NCBI GenBank assembly: GCA_020024815.1
Contig: JAHHTE010000095.1
Span: 1 to 7,913 of the forward strand
From: Mailhella sp.
Lineage (GTDB): Bacteria > Desulfobacterota > Desulfovibrionia > Desulfovibrionales > Desulfovibrionaceae
Length of the DNA: 7,913 nucleotides
Reading direction: 5' to 3'
The notes under the pieces are model-generated. The model saw only the letters and a list, made by a program, of their open reading frames with translations. It did no database searches and was not told the DNA's origin. Positions 1 through 6,558 of the stretch are shown in pieces. The position numbers and the translations under genes were made by a program. The first letter of the stretch is position 1, and the number at the start of each line of letters is the position of its first letter.

Positions 1-173
1 AAAATATACTTTGTGATATTTTTACCATAAAAGTTAATCATAAAAATAACATTTTATTATATTTTTCAAAAAATATAATAAATAACAATAAGATATTCTA
101 TTAAACTAGATTATACAAAATATTTTTATAAGATATTTTATTTGTGAAATTTTTATCATTATACATATAAAAC
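1..173. other. AT-rich gene-free flank
   Basis: No open frame with a ribosome binding site is visible on either strand, and the base composition is almost entirely A and T. It lies beyond the terminator of the nad operon, so it probably belongs to the spacer before the next gene outside the window. The only internal structure noticed is a loose 20-base direct repeat (10-29 and 141-160, 17 of 20 bases alike), both copies beginning TTTGTGA. In DNA this AT-rich such a match may be chance. Confidence 0.6.
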
Positions 174-208
174 AAAAAAAAATCTCTTTACATAATGCAA
201 AGAGATTT
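174..208 (-). terminator. Intrinsic terminator of the nadC-nadA-nadB operon
   Basis: Read on the minus strand, a perfect 10-base stem (AAATCTCTTT at 208-199 pairing with AAAGAGATTT at 189-180, loop of nine bases) runs directly into a T tract (nine A residues at 174-182 on the plus strand, partly within the stem). It starts about 45 bases after the nadB stop codon, where an operon terminator is expected. The stem has only three G-C pairs, usual for so AT-rich a genome. On the plus strand the stem is followed by a mixed A-rich stretch with no T tract, so termination should act mainly on minus-strand transcripts. Confidence 0.85.
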
Positions 209-253
209 CAAAAATAAAAATTAATGATCTAAACCAAAAATAAAGTATAAAAA

Positions 254-1834
254 CTACTCTACTCTATGATGACACCCCAAACTATTTTTATTTCTAAGTG
301 CTGCTTGCGTAATAAGATACGCAGTATTGCAACCATGAAAAAGTCGTACTAATGCAGTTGATAATGGTGTATGTCTATAAAAATCATGGAGATGACTTGA
401 TAAATCACGAAGTTCTGCAAAAGCACGATGTAAACGGCTTTCTGTTCGCATAATACCAACATAGTTCCACATAATATTTCTAATACTAGCCCAATCTTGT
501 GCAATTAATGCTGGGTCATCGTTATGTTCATTACCTGTATTTTCCCATTCAGCAATAGATGCAAAAACACGTTCATCAATACATTTTCTTGTTTTAATAT
601 TTTCAGCAATATTTTTACCAGCACCAAAGCCCCATAAAAGAGCCTCTAAAAGTGATGTGCTTGCAAGTCTATTTGCTCCATGAATACCCGTACAGCTACA
701 TTCCCCAACAGCATATAGATTGTCAAGAGTTGTTTTTCCTGTAAGGTCAACCAAAATTCCACCACAAAAATAATGAGCAGCAGGCACAACTGGAATAAAA
801 TCTTTACGCATATCAACGCCAATTTCCATACAACTTTGAAATACAGTTGGAAAACGTTCTGTTACATCACAATCAAGTCTTGTTGCATCAAGGAAAACGT
901 GTTGAGCTCCAGTCATAAGCATTTCAGTTGCAATAGCTTGTGAAACAATATCACGAGGAGCAAGGCTTTTACGAGGATCATATTTTTGCATAAATGGTTG
1001 TCCATTTATATCAACTAAATGTCCTCCTTCACCTCGAACAGCTTCTGTTATAAGTGGGTGCTTTTTACTTTTATGAAAAAGCGAAGTTGGGTGAAATTGC
1101 ACAAATTCCATATTTGCAAGACGAACACCAGCCCGTTGAGCCATTGAAATACCTGCCCCCACAGCCCACTCGCTATTAGTAGAGTGTAAATAAACATTCC
1201 CTACCCCACCAGTTGCTAAAATAGTAAATGTAGCAAGGTGTCTTTCTACTTGTGAAGTTTCTTCATTAAAAGCATAAACACCTGCACATTGATTTTCAAG
1301 CTGATAGCGATACATATCAAGGCATGAGTGGTGATCAGTTGTTATAAGGTCAACAGCAGAACGTTTGTATAAAACAACAATATTATCATGTTCAAGCACT
1401 GCTTTATGCATAGCTTCGATAATAGAACGTCCAGTATAATCAGCACAATGCAAAATACGAGGAGCAGAATGTCCACCTTCTAAGGTTAAATCCCAATCAG
1501 CAGTATTACTACTTCTAAGATTAAAAGGAACTTTAAGGCGATCAATTAAAATTTCTTGAACAGCATTTCCACCTTCATCAGCAAGATGACGTACAGCTGT
1601 AATAAAATTATAATTTCTTCCAGCATTGAGCATATCTTTTTCTAAAGCATACGCATCTTCTGGATTATCATGAACATAAACAATTCCACCTTGGGCAAGT
1701 TCCGAGTTCCCACCGTCCAAAGCTTCAGTCGGGCAAAGCATATTTACTTGAATACCTTTGTCAGCTAATGTAAGTGCTGCTGTACAAGCAGCAAGTCCAG
1801 AACCAATAACTAAAACTTCAGAACGGTAGTACAT
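254..1834 (-). CDS. nadB: L-aspartate oxidase NadB
   Basis: FAD enzyme that oxidises L-aspartate to iminoaspartate, the first step of de novo NAD synthesis; in anaerobes fumarate can serve as electron acceptor. The 526-residue length is normal. Seen in order: the dinucleotide fold VIGSGLAA (9-16), the flavin-site SELAQGG (44-50), EGGHS (119-123), ATGG (207-210), FHPT (247-250), the APRD motif (292-295), PAAHYFCGG (351-359) and the C-terminal flavin motif GANRLASTSLLEA (386-398). Glu119, His248, Arg294, His354 and Arg389 match by motif the active-site residues known in E. coli NadB. The conserved helical C-terminal domain follows residue 400. These features fit NadB better than the related SdhA/FrdA subunits, and the nadA/nadC neighbours settle it. 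The ATG has an AAGGTGAT site (1848-1841) six bases upstream; the gap to the nadA stop is 15 bases, so it is the third gene of one transcript. Confidence 0.97.
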   Translation of the reverse strand: MYYRSEVLVIGSGLAACTAALTLADKGIQVNMLCPTEALDGGNSELAQGGIVYVHDNPEDAYALEKDMLNAGRNYNFITAVRHLADEGGNAVQEILIDRLKVPFNLRSSNTADWDLTLEGGHSAPRILHCADYTGRSIIEAMHKAVLEHDNIVVLYKRSAVDLITTDHHSCLDMYRYQLENQCAGVYAFNEETSQVERHLATFTILATGGVGNVYLHSTNSEWAVGAGISMAQRAGVRLANMEFVQFHPTSLFHKSKKHPLITEAVRGEGGHLVDINGQPFMQKYDPRKSLAPRDIVSQAIATEMLMTGAQHVFLDATRLDCDVTERFPTVFQSCMEIGVDMRKDFIPVVPAAHYFCGGILVDLTGKTTLDNLYAVGECSCTGIHGANRLASTSLLEALLWGFGAGKNIAENIKTRKCIDERVFASIAEWENTGNEHNDDPALIAQDWASIRNIMWNYVGIMRTESRLHRAFAELRDLSSHLHDFYRHTPLSTALVRLFHGCNTAYLITQAALRNKNSLGCHHRVE

Positions 1835-1849
1835 AAGAATATCACCTTT

Positions 1850-2890
1850 TTATTTTTTTGCACAATGTTCAAGCATACGAGTAAGAGACTTCTTACCATC
1901 TTCAATCATTGTATTATCAATAGTTACAGGAATAGCTTTATTTGCAATAATATCTTCAAGAGTTTTACATAATAAAGCTTCAGTAATTTTTGCCATATCA
2001 GGACATTGAGCATTAAAAAGTGGAATAACTGTTACTCCACGATCTTTATGCTGTTTTGCAAGTCTTTGTACTAAATTTACTTCTGTACCAATAATAATTG
2101 TACTGCCAGCTTCTGCTTTTTCTGCCACATTAATTAAAAATGAAGTAGAGCCTGCACCATCACTTTTTGCCACTATTTCTTGTGGACATTCAGGGTGAAC
2201 ATAAATTTTTGCATTCGGATATGCTTCACGCATTTTGGCAATATGATCCAAAGTAAAATATTCATGTATTGGACAGCAACCAGGCCAAAGCAATAAACTT
2301 GCATTATCAATAGCTGTAAAATCTAAATTTTCAACATCTAATGTATATCTTTTATCTTGAGGCACATTAAGCATATTTCCAACATTATTACCTAAATTTC
2401 TATCAGGTAAAAAGAGAACACAGTCTCCTTGACTATATGCCCATTCAAGCATTTTCTTTGCATTAGAAGAAGTACATACAGCTCCCCCATGTTTACCAAC
2501 AATAGCTTTAACCGCTAATGAAGTATTAACATACGCAAGAGGAACAATTTTTTTTCCATGAGCTAAAATTTTTGTAATAACAGTATCAAGTAATGTAGCT
2601 GGAACCATTTCAGCCATAAGGCAAGATGCACCATGATCTGGCAAATACACTTTTTGATTTGGCTTAGCAAGTAAACGTGCTGATTCTGCCATAAAATGTA
2701 CACCACAGAAAACAATATGTTCAGCCTCAATACCATCTATCATTTGAGCTAATTGTAAAGAATCCCCAGCCATATCAACATGAGCAACAACATCATCATG
2801 TTGATAATGGTGTCCCATAATTACAAGTTTAGAACCTAATTCTTTTTTTAGTTCAGCAATTTTATTTGCATAAACATTTAATGATTGCAT
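1850..2890 (-). CDS. nadA: Quinolinate synthase NadA
   Basis: Cytosolic [4Fe-4S] enzyme that condenses iminoaspartate from NadB with dihydroxyacetone phosphate to give quinolinate. The ATG at 2890 gives 346 residues, and TGGAG lies five bases upstream; the open frame extends six codons further to a TTG at 2908, but that would overlap the nadC stop and has no ribosome site. Early motifs include GHHYQ (26-30), which binds substrate in this family, and DSLQLA (43-48). Three cysteines in conserved settings are the expected cluster ligands: Cys90 (LPDHGASC), Cys206 (WPGCCPIH) and Cys296 (NAQCPDM). HPEC (232-235) and a GSTS segment (247-250) are also typical. Other cysteines (for example Cys62, Cys139, Cys205, Cys235) are not assigned. 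It begins 11 bases after nadC ends and stops 15 bases before nadB. The cluster is oxygen-sensitive, which suits an anaerobe. Confidence 0.97.
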   Translation of the reverse strand: MQSLNVYANKIAELKKELGSKLVIMGHHYQHDDVVAHVDMAGDSLQLAQMIDGIEAEHIVFCGVHFMAESARLLAKPNQKVYLPDHGASCLMAEMVPATLLDTVITKILAHGKKIVPLAYVNTSLAVKAIVGKHGGAVCTSSNAKKMLEWAYSQGDCVLFLPDRNLGNNVGNMLNVPQDKRYTLDVENLDFTAIDNASLLLWPGCCPIHEYFTLDHIAKMREAYPNAKIYVHPECPQEIVAKSDGAGSTSFLINVAEKAEAGSTIIIGTEVNLVQRLAKQHKDRGVTVIPLFNAQCPDMAKITEALLCKTLEDIIANKAIPVTIDNTMIEDGKKSLTRMLEHCAKK

Positions 2891-2895
2891 ATATT

Positions 2896-2900
2896 CTCCA
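2896..2900 (-). promoter_or_regulatory. Ribosome binding site that fixes the nadA start
   Basis: Minus-strand TGGAG five bases before the ATG at 2890. It lies inside the longer open frame that begins at the TTG at 2908, so it argues that translation starts at the ATG and that six upstream codons are not part of NadA. Confidence 0.75.
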
Positions 2901-2901
2901 T

Positions 2902-3798
2902 TTAACAATTTGTAATTCTTTTTACTCTAAGACTAAAATCTGCAATAGGTGAAGAATGTGTAATTCTTCCAACAGAAATAAAATCTGCAGGTCTTTTTGT
3001 ACTTGATAAAGCTAAAGAACGAATATTCTCTAAACAAACCCCACCACTAATTTCAGCTTCTATTTCCTTTGGAATACAAGGTAAATTTTCAGCTAATGTG
3101 GGTATATCCATATTATCAAGTAAAATTCTTTGTGGTTTTGTTGCTACTGCTTCTAAGACCTCGTTTTTATCACGACATTCAACAATAATTGGTGGGCATT
3201 TTTCTCCATAAACACTACGTAATTTTTCAACTGCTTTTGTAATTGAACCAGCTGCATCAACATGATTATTTTTTATCATAAGCATATCAGCCAATGTCAT
3301 ACGGTGATTCATAGCACCAGCAATACGTACTGCATATTTATCCAAATATCTATGTCCTGGTAAGGTTTTTCGTGTATCCAAAAGTTTTACATTTGTGCCT
3401 TCAAGTTCTTTTAAATAACATTTTGTTGTATTTGCAATTCCACTCATACGAGTTATAAAATTCAAGATAATTCGTTCTGCTTTTAATAATAAAGCTGTAT
3501 TTGCATGAAATTCTGCAGCAATATCATTATCTTTTAAATAAGAACCCTCATTTACTTTTATTTCATATAATTTTTCTGGATCATCAACACCTAATGCTTG
3601 AAAAATATAAGGAATAAGAGGTAATCCAACTACATACGTATCTTGTCTTGCAATAAGTTTACCATAAGAAAGATCAGAAGAATCAAAAATCCCATTTGAT
3701 GTAAGATCATCTTCATCTTCATCTAAAGCAAGCTTAATAATTTCACGTACATAATGACTACCTTGTACGCCAAAAATATCTTCAAGATTTTGCTTCAC
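2902..3798 (-). CDS. nadC: Nicotinate-nucleotide pyrophosphorylase (carboxylating) NadC
   Basis: Quinolinate phosphoribosyltransferase: quinolinate plus PRPP gives nicotinate mononucleotide, CO2 and pyrophosphate, the last step of the de novo branch before the common NAD pathway. I start it at the GTG at 3798 (298 residues) because AAGGAG stands six bases upstream; a TTG at 3834 would add 12 residues but would place that ribosome site inside the gene. Motifs in order: AERIILNFITRMSGIA (107-122), DTRKTLPGHR (141-150), KYAVRIAG (154-161), NHR (164-166), MIKNNH (174-179), VECR (206-209), LLDN (226-229), EISGGV (249-254) and SVGRITHS (275-282). Basic residues Arg143, Lys144, His165, Arg166 and Lys176 form the expected substrate pocket; Glu207 and Asp228 are the usual acidic residues. 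First gene of the operon; the usual enzyme order of the pathway is reversed in the transcript (C-A-B). Confidence 0.97.
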   Translation of the reverse strand: MKQNLEDIFGVQGSHYVREIIKLALDEDEDDLTSNGIFDSSDLSYGKLIARQDTYVVGLPLIPYIFQALGVDDPEKLYEIKVNEGSYLKDNDIAAEFHANTALLLKAERIILNFITRMSGIANTTKCYLKELEGTNVKLLDTRKTLPGHRYLDKYAVRIAGAMNHRMTLADMLMIKNNHVDAAGSITKAVEKLRSVYGEKCPPIIVECRDKNEVLEAVATKPQRILLDNMDIPTLAENLPCIPKEIEAEISGGVCLENIRSLALSSTKRPADFISVGRITHSSPIADFSLRVKRITNC

Positions 3799-3804
3799 AA
3801 AAAA

Positions 3805-3810
3805 CTCCTT
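3805..3810 (-). promoter_or_regulatory. Ribosome binding site that fixes the nadC GTG start
   Basis: Minus-strand AAGGAG, a near-full match to the 16S rRNA tail, six bases upstream of the GTG at 3798. It is the strongest ribosome site of the three nad genes and decides between GTG at 3798 and TTG at 3834. Confidence 0.85.
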
Positions 3811-3832
3811 AGTAGAAAATATGCTAAAACAC

Positions 3833-3855
3833 AAAAAATTGAGACTTGCTCCAAT
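3833..3855 (-). terminator. Possible attenuator hairpin in the nadC leader
   Basis: On the minus strand CTCCAAT is complemented: ATTGGAG (3855-3849), a five-base loop, then CTCAAT (3843-3838) and six T residues (3838-3833). The stem has six pairs and one bulged G. It sits about 40 bases before nadC and about 45 bases after the predicted transcription start, the place and form of a weak intrinsic terminator that could control read-through. Stability is low, no leader peptide was found and it matches no NAD riboswitch I know, so this is a tentative call. Confidence 0.3.
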
Positions 3856-3906
3856 CCCTTTTTAGTGATAAAGCTAAACCACTTTTGTAAATATACACTA
3901 ATTCAT

Positions 3907-3935
3907 AATTTACGGTTTTTCCGTTTTAGCGTCAA
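3907..3935 (-). promoter_or_regulatory. Candidate sigma70 promoter of the nad operon
   Basis: Minus-strand TTGACG (3935-3930), exactly 17 bases, then TAAATT (3912-3907). The -35 box matches five of six consensus bases and the -10 box four of six. Transcription would begin near 3900, giving a leader of about 100 bases before nadC. A short dyad, ACGG and CCGT around five T residues (3912-3924), lies in the spacer and overlaps one end of the -10 box; it could be an operator, but with four-base arms it may be chance. Confidence 0.55.
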
Positions 3936-3940
3936 GTAAA

Positions 3941-3964
3941 TCCTTTCTTCCGCTAATAAAAGGA
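3941..3964 (+). promoter_or_regulatory. Hairpin that could mask the mgtE ribosome site
   Basis: TCCTTT (3941-3946) can pair perfectly with AAAGGA (3959-3964) across a 12-base loop. The right arm includes the first four bases of the AGGAGG Shine-Dalgarno site (3961-3966) of mgtE, which lies six bases before the ATG. Folded, the site would be partly hidden. Many mgtE genes in other bacteria are controlled by Mg2+-sensing leaders, but this leader is too short and unlike the M-box, so any regulatory role is inference. Confidence 0.3.
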
Positions 3965-3972
3965 GGTATGTT

Positions 3973-5496
3973 ATGCTCAATACACAAGAAGAAAATATAA
4001 AAAAACAGCATACTTCCATAAATATAAATGAAAATGAAATTCAAGAAGAACAAGATACTCTAACCCGTTTCATCAATCAAAATAAAGAAGAAAAAAATTC
4101 ATCTGTTAATAAAGTTAAAAATATAACTGATGATAATAATGAAGATAAAGAAAACAACAATGTTTCTTATTTAACAGATGATAACAAAGTTGTTGATTTT
4201 GATCCTTGTGATCCTAATTTTTTAGATAAAGAACTTGTTCACCCAGCTGACCGTGCAGAGCTTATGGAATCGCTTTCTTTAGAAAAGCAAATTTGTATGC
4301 TTACGCACATGGAAACAGAAGACGCTGCCGAAGCATTAGCAGAACTTGATGAATCACAAGCAAAAGATTTAATTGAAAATCTTGATGCAGAAGATGCAGC
4401 ACGTATTCTTTCTGCAATGGATCCTGATGATGCTGTTGACGTTTTAGATGAAGTTGATGAAGATCACCGTGATGTTGTTTTACAAAACCTAGCACCAGAA
4501 GATGCTATGGAACTTCGTGCTTTATTGACATTTGACCCTGATACTGCAGCAGGGGTTATGAATACAGAAATTATTACTGTTTCTCATAATGAAAATGTTG
4601 ACGATGCTATCAAACACATTCGCGAAGACCTTGAAGATAAAGATATGCCTTATTATGTGTATGTTGTCGATGAATTAGATAAATTAGTTAGTATTATTTC
4701 TTTACGTGAACTTATGCTTTCAAAACCACATACATTTATCAAAGAATTATTATCTGATAAAAAAGAACTTATCACAGTTGAATATGATACAGATAAATCA
4801 GAAGTTGCAAAAATTTTAAGCCACTATAACTTTCTAGCACTTCCAGTTGTTGATAAAGAAGGACATTTAATGGGAGCTGTAACTCATGATGATGTTATTG
4901 ATATTATTCAAGAAGATGCTAGCTCTGACCTTCTTGGTATGGTGGGTGCTGGCCAAGATGAAGATATTTATACACCTTGGTATAAATCAGTTACAATTCG
5001 TTTACCTTGGCTTTGTATTAATATGCTAAATTCCTCTTTATCTGCTTATATAGTTTATTTATTTGAAGGTTCTATTTCACAAATGGCTTTTTTAGCTGTA
5101 CTTATGCCTATGGTTGCAAATCAAGCTGGTAATACAGGACAACAAGCTCTTGCTGTTATGATTAGACAACTTGCCACAGAAAAATTTGATAATAAAAAAT
5201 CTTGGAAAGCTGTATTACGCGAAGGAAAAATAGGATTCACAACTGGTCTTATTGTTGCAATTATGGCAATTTTAATTATTTCCCTTATTACACATAATAC
5301 TATGCTTGGTGTTGTAATGGGCTTATCCCTCATGCTTGATATGCTTTTAGGTGCTATTGCAGGTGGATCTATTCCTCTTATTTTGCGTGCCTTAGGTAGA
5401 GACCCAGCGCAAGCTTCAAGTATTTTTCTCACAACCCTTACTGATGGTGCTGGATTTTTTATTTTTCTTAGTTTTGCAACACTTTTCTTATTATAA
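3973..5496 (+). CDS. mgtE: Magnesium transporter MgtE
   Basis: Inner-membrane Mg2+ channel/transporter whose cytosolic domains sense Mg2+ and close the pore when it is plentiful. Of 507 residues, about 1-85 form a polar extension rich in Asn, Glu, Asp and Lys with no recognised domain; family members of about 450 residues lack most of it. Then comes the superhelical MgtE N domain (about 88-190, with repeated EDAAE/EDAAR/PDDAV-like acidic helices), a CBS pair (about 197-257 and 258-318) and a five-helix membrane domain (about 338-507). The signature loop PMVANQAGNTGQQ (379-391) and DPAQASSIFLTTLTD (477-491) are intact; Asp491 matches by motif the pore Mg2+ ligand Asp432 of Thermus thermophilus MgtE. 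The ATG has a perfect AGGAGG six bases upstream. It diverges from nadC across 174 bases, and no convincing promoter of its own was found. Identification is firm; ion preference (Mg2+ against Co2+ or Ni2+) is not shown by sequence. Confidence 0.96.
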   Translation: MLNTQEENIKKQHTSININENEIQEEQDTLTRFINQNKEEKNSSVNKVKNITDDNNEDKENNNVSYLTDDNKVVDFDPCDPNFLDKELVHPADRAELMESLSLEKQICMLTHMETEDAAEALAELDESQAKDLIENLDAEDAARILSAMDPDDAVDVLDEVDEDHRDVVLQNLAPEDAMELRALLTFDPDTAAGVMNTEIITVSHNENVDDAIKHIREDLEDKDMPYYVYVVDELDKLVSIISLRELMLSKPHTFIKELLSDKKELITVEYDTDKSEVAKILSHYNFLALPVVDKEGHLMGAVTHDDVIDIIQEDASSDLLGMVGAGQDEDIYTPWYKSVTIRLPWLCINMLNSSLSAYIVYLFEGSISQMAFLAVLMPMVANQAGNTGQQALAVMIRQLATEKFDNKKSWKAVLREGKIGFTTGLIVAIMAILIISLITHNTMLGVVMGLSLMLDMLLGAIAGGSIPLILRALGRDPAQASSIFLTTLTDGAGFFIFLSFATLFLL

Positions 5497-5588
5497 CCAT
5501 AAAATTTTACAAAAATTTTTCTTTTATTCTCTTTTCAAAAACTTTTTATATTGTTAATATTTTAAAAATTTTATTATAAAGGTAATAC

Positions 5589-6455
5589 ATGCACGAAAAA
5601 ATTCGTTATTTTTTATGTGGTTTTTTAATGGGAATTGCTGATACTATTCCTGGTGTATCAGGTGGAACAATAGCTTTTATCACTGGAATTTATGGAAAAC
5701 TCTTAGCCACCATAAAAAGTGCTGATAAAGAATTTTTTCAATATATTTTTACATTAAAATTAAAAAAAGCTTTTAATAAAATACCATGGGGCTTTGCTCT
5801 CCCACTTTTACTTGGAATAGGTTTAGCCATTAGCACATTAGCTCATTTTATGGTTATTCTTTTAGAAAAACATGCTGATATTGTATGGGCTTTCTTTTTT
5901 GGACTTATTTTTTCTTCCTTACTTATTTTATTAAAAGAAGTAAAAAGTTCTAATCCACATAAAATTATTTCTAGCTTATTTTTTATTATTGGAGCTTTTT
6001 TTTCCATTTACATAAGTTTTGCAAACCCAATACAACTTTCGCATACTTATCCTATTATCTTTTTTTCAGGTTTTATTGCAATTTGTGCTATGATTTTACC
6101 AGGTATTTCAGGAGCTTTTATCCTTGTTCTTATAGGGCAATATCATTATATACTAGAAGCTGTAACAACATTTAATCTACCTGTTATTAGTCTTTTTCTT
6201 TTAGGTTGCCTTTGCGGAATACTTTCTTTTGCTCATATATTAAGTGCCTGTTTAAATCATTTTTACCACATAAGCCTTGCATTTTTATCTGGTATTTTAG
6301 CTGGCTCTCTTGTTATGCTTTTTCCCTATAAAACAGAGCAAACAATAATTCATCAAACAATATTAACAGCACTTATTATACTTGGAATATTAATTCCTTT
6401 AATCCTACATTATATTGGAAATAAAATGTATACACAAAAAATAGAAGAAAAATAA
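5589..6455 (+). CDS. popT: DUF368 membrane protein, probable polyprenyl-phosphate transporter (PopT family)
   Basis: Polytopic membrane protein of 288 residues, within the usual size of the DUF368 family, with about eight hydrophobic stretches and a short charged C-terminus. The family hallmark is present twice: GIADTIPGVSGGTIAFITG (15-33) and CAMILPGISGAFILVLIG (166-183). This points to two related halves, as in inverted-repeat transporters with re-entrant helices. Published work on DUF368 (PopT) and on the unrelated DedA protein UptA implicates both in returning undecaprenyl phosphate, the lipid carrier for peptidoglycan and surface polysaccharide, across the membrane to the cytosol. Function here is inferred from the family. 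The ATG has AAAGG six bases upstream. It lies 92 AT-rich bases after mgtE with no clear terminator, so read-through from mgtE is possible; only a weak promoter-like pair (TTTTCA at 5532, TAATAT at 5555) is seen. The gene symbol follows the family and is not a proven orthology. Confidence 0.88.
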   Translation: MHEKIRYFLCGFLMGIADTIPGVSGGTIAFITGIYGKLLATIKSADKEFFQYIFTLKLKKAFNKIPWGFALPLLLGIGLAISTLAHFMVILLEKHADIVWAFFFGLIFSSLLILLKEVKSSNPHKIISSLFFIIGAFFSIYISFANPIQLSHTYPIIFFSGFIAICAMILPGISGAFILVLIGQYHYILEAVTTFNLPVISLFLLGCLCGILSFAHILSACLNHFYHISLAFLSGILAGSLVMLFPYKTEQTIIHQTILTALIILGILIPLILHYIGNKMYTQKIEEK

Positions 6456-6478
6456 TCTTTATTAGGAAAGAATATTAC

Positions 6479-6506
6479 TTGCAAAATTATTAAAAAAAGT
6501 TATACT
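6479..6506 (+). promoter_or_regulatory. Candidate sigma70 promoter of ahbC
   Basis: TTGCAA (6479-6484), 16 bases, then TATACT (6501-6506). The -10 box matches five of six consensus bases and the -35 box four of six. The start of transcription would fall near 6513, leaving a leader of about 46 bases that contains a small dyad, TATGT and ACATA around five bases (6529-6543), just before the AAGGA ribosome site (6548-6552). It indicates that ahbC is transcribed separately from the DUF368 gene. Confidence 0.6.
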
Positions 6507-6558
6507 AACCACGATAATTTTATATAACTATGTGTTTTACATATAAAAAGGATACATT

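Noticed and set aside
254..1834. Succinate dehydrogenase or fumarate reductase flavoprotein instead of NadB
   Set aside because: Motif set and length are those of L-aspartate oxidase, and the gene is third in a nadC-nadA operon with no SDH/FRD subunits nearby.
3754..3939. Plus-strand open frame of 61 codons over the nadC start and the divergent spacer
   Set aside because: It overlaps the well-supported 5' end of nadC on the opposite strand, has no ribosome binding site, and its Lys/Leu/Phe-rich translation looks like AT-rich noncoding DNA.
3799..3972. M-box (ykoK) magnesium riboswitch before mgtE
   Set aside because: The whole spacer is only 174 bases, also holds the nad promoter, and shows no recognisable M-box core or long terminator before the start codon.
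4301..4495. Minus-strand frame of 64 codons inside mgtE
   Set aside because: It is a His/Leu/Gln-rich shadow of the acidic GAT/GAA-rich coding of the MgtE N domain; no ribosome site or family signal.
5121..5432. Minus-strand frame of 103 codons inside mgtE
   Set aside because: It is antisense to the conserved MgtE membrane domain and shows no recognisable motif of its own.
5497..5588. Terminator or promoter between mgtE and the DUF368 gene
   Set aside because: The dyads here are made of A and T only (for example AAAAATTTTT and ATATTGTTAATAT), and the promoter-like TTTTCA/TAATAT pair is too weak in such AT-rich DNA to list as a feature.
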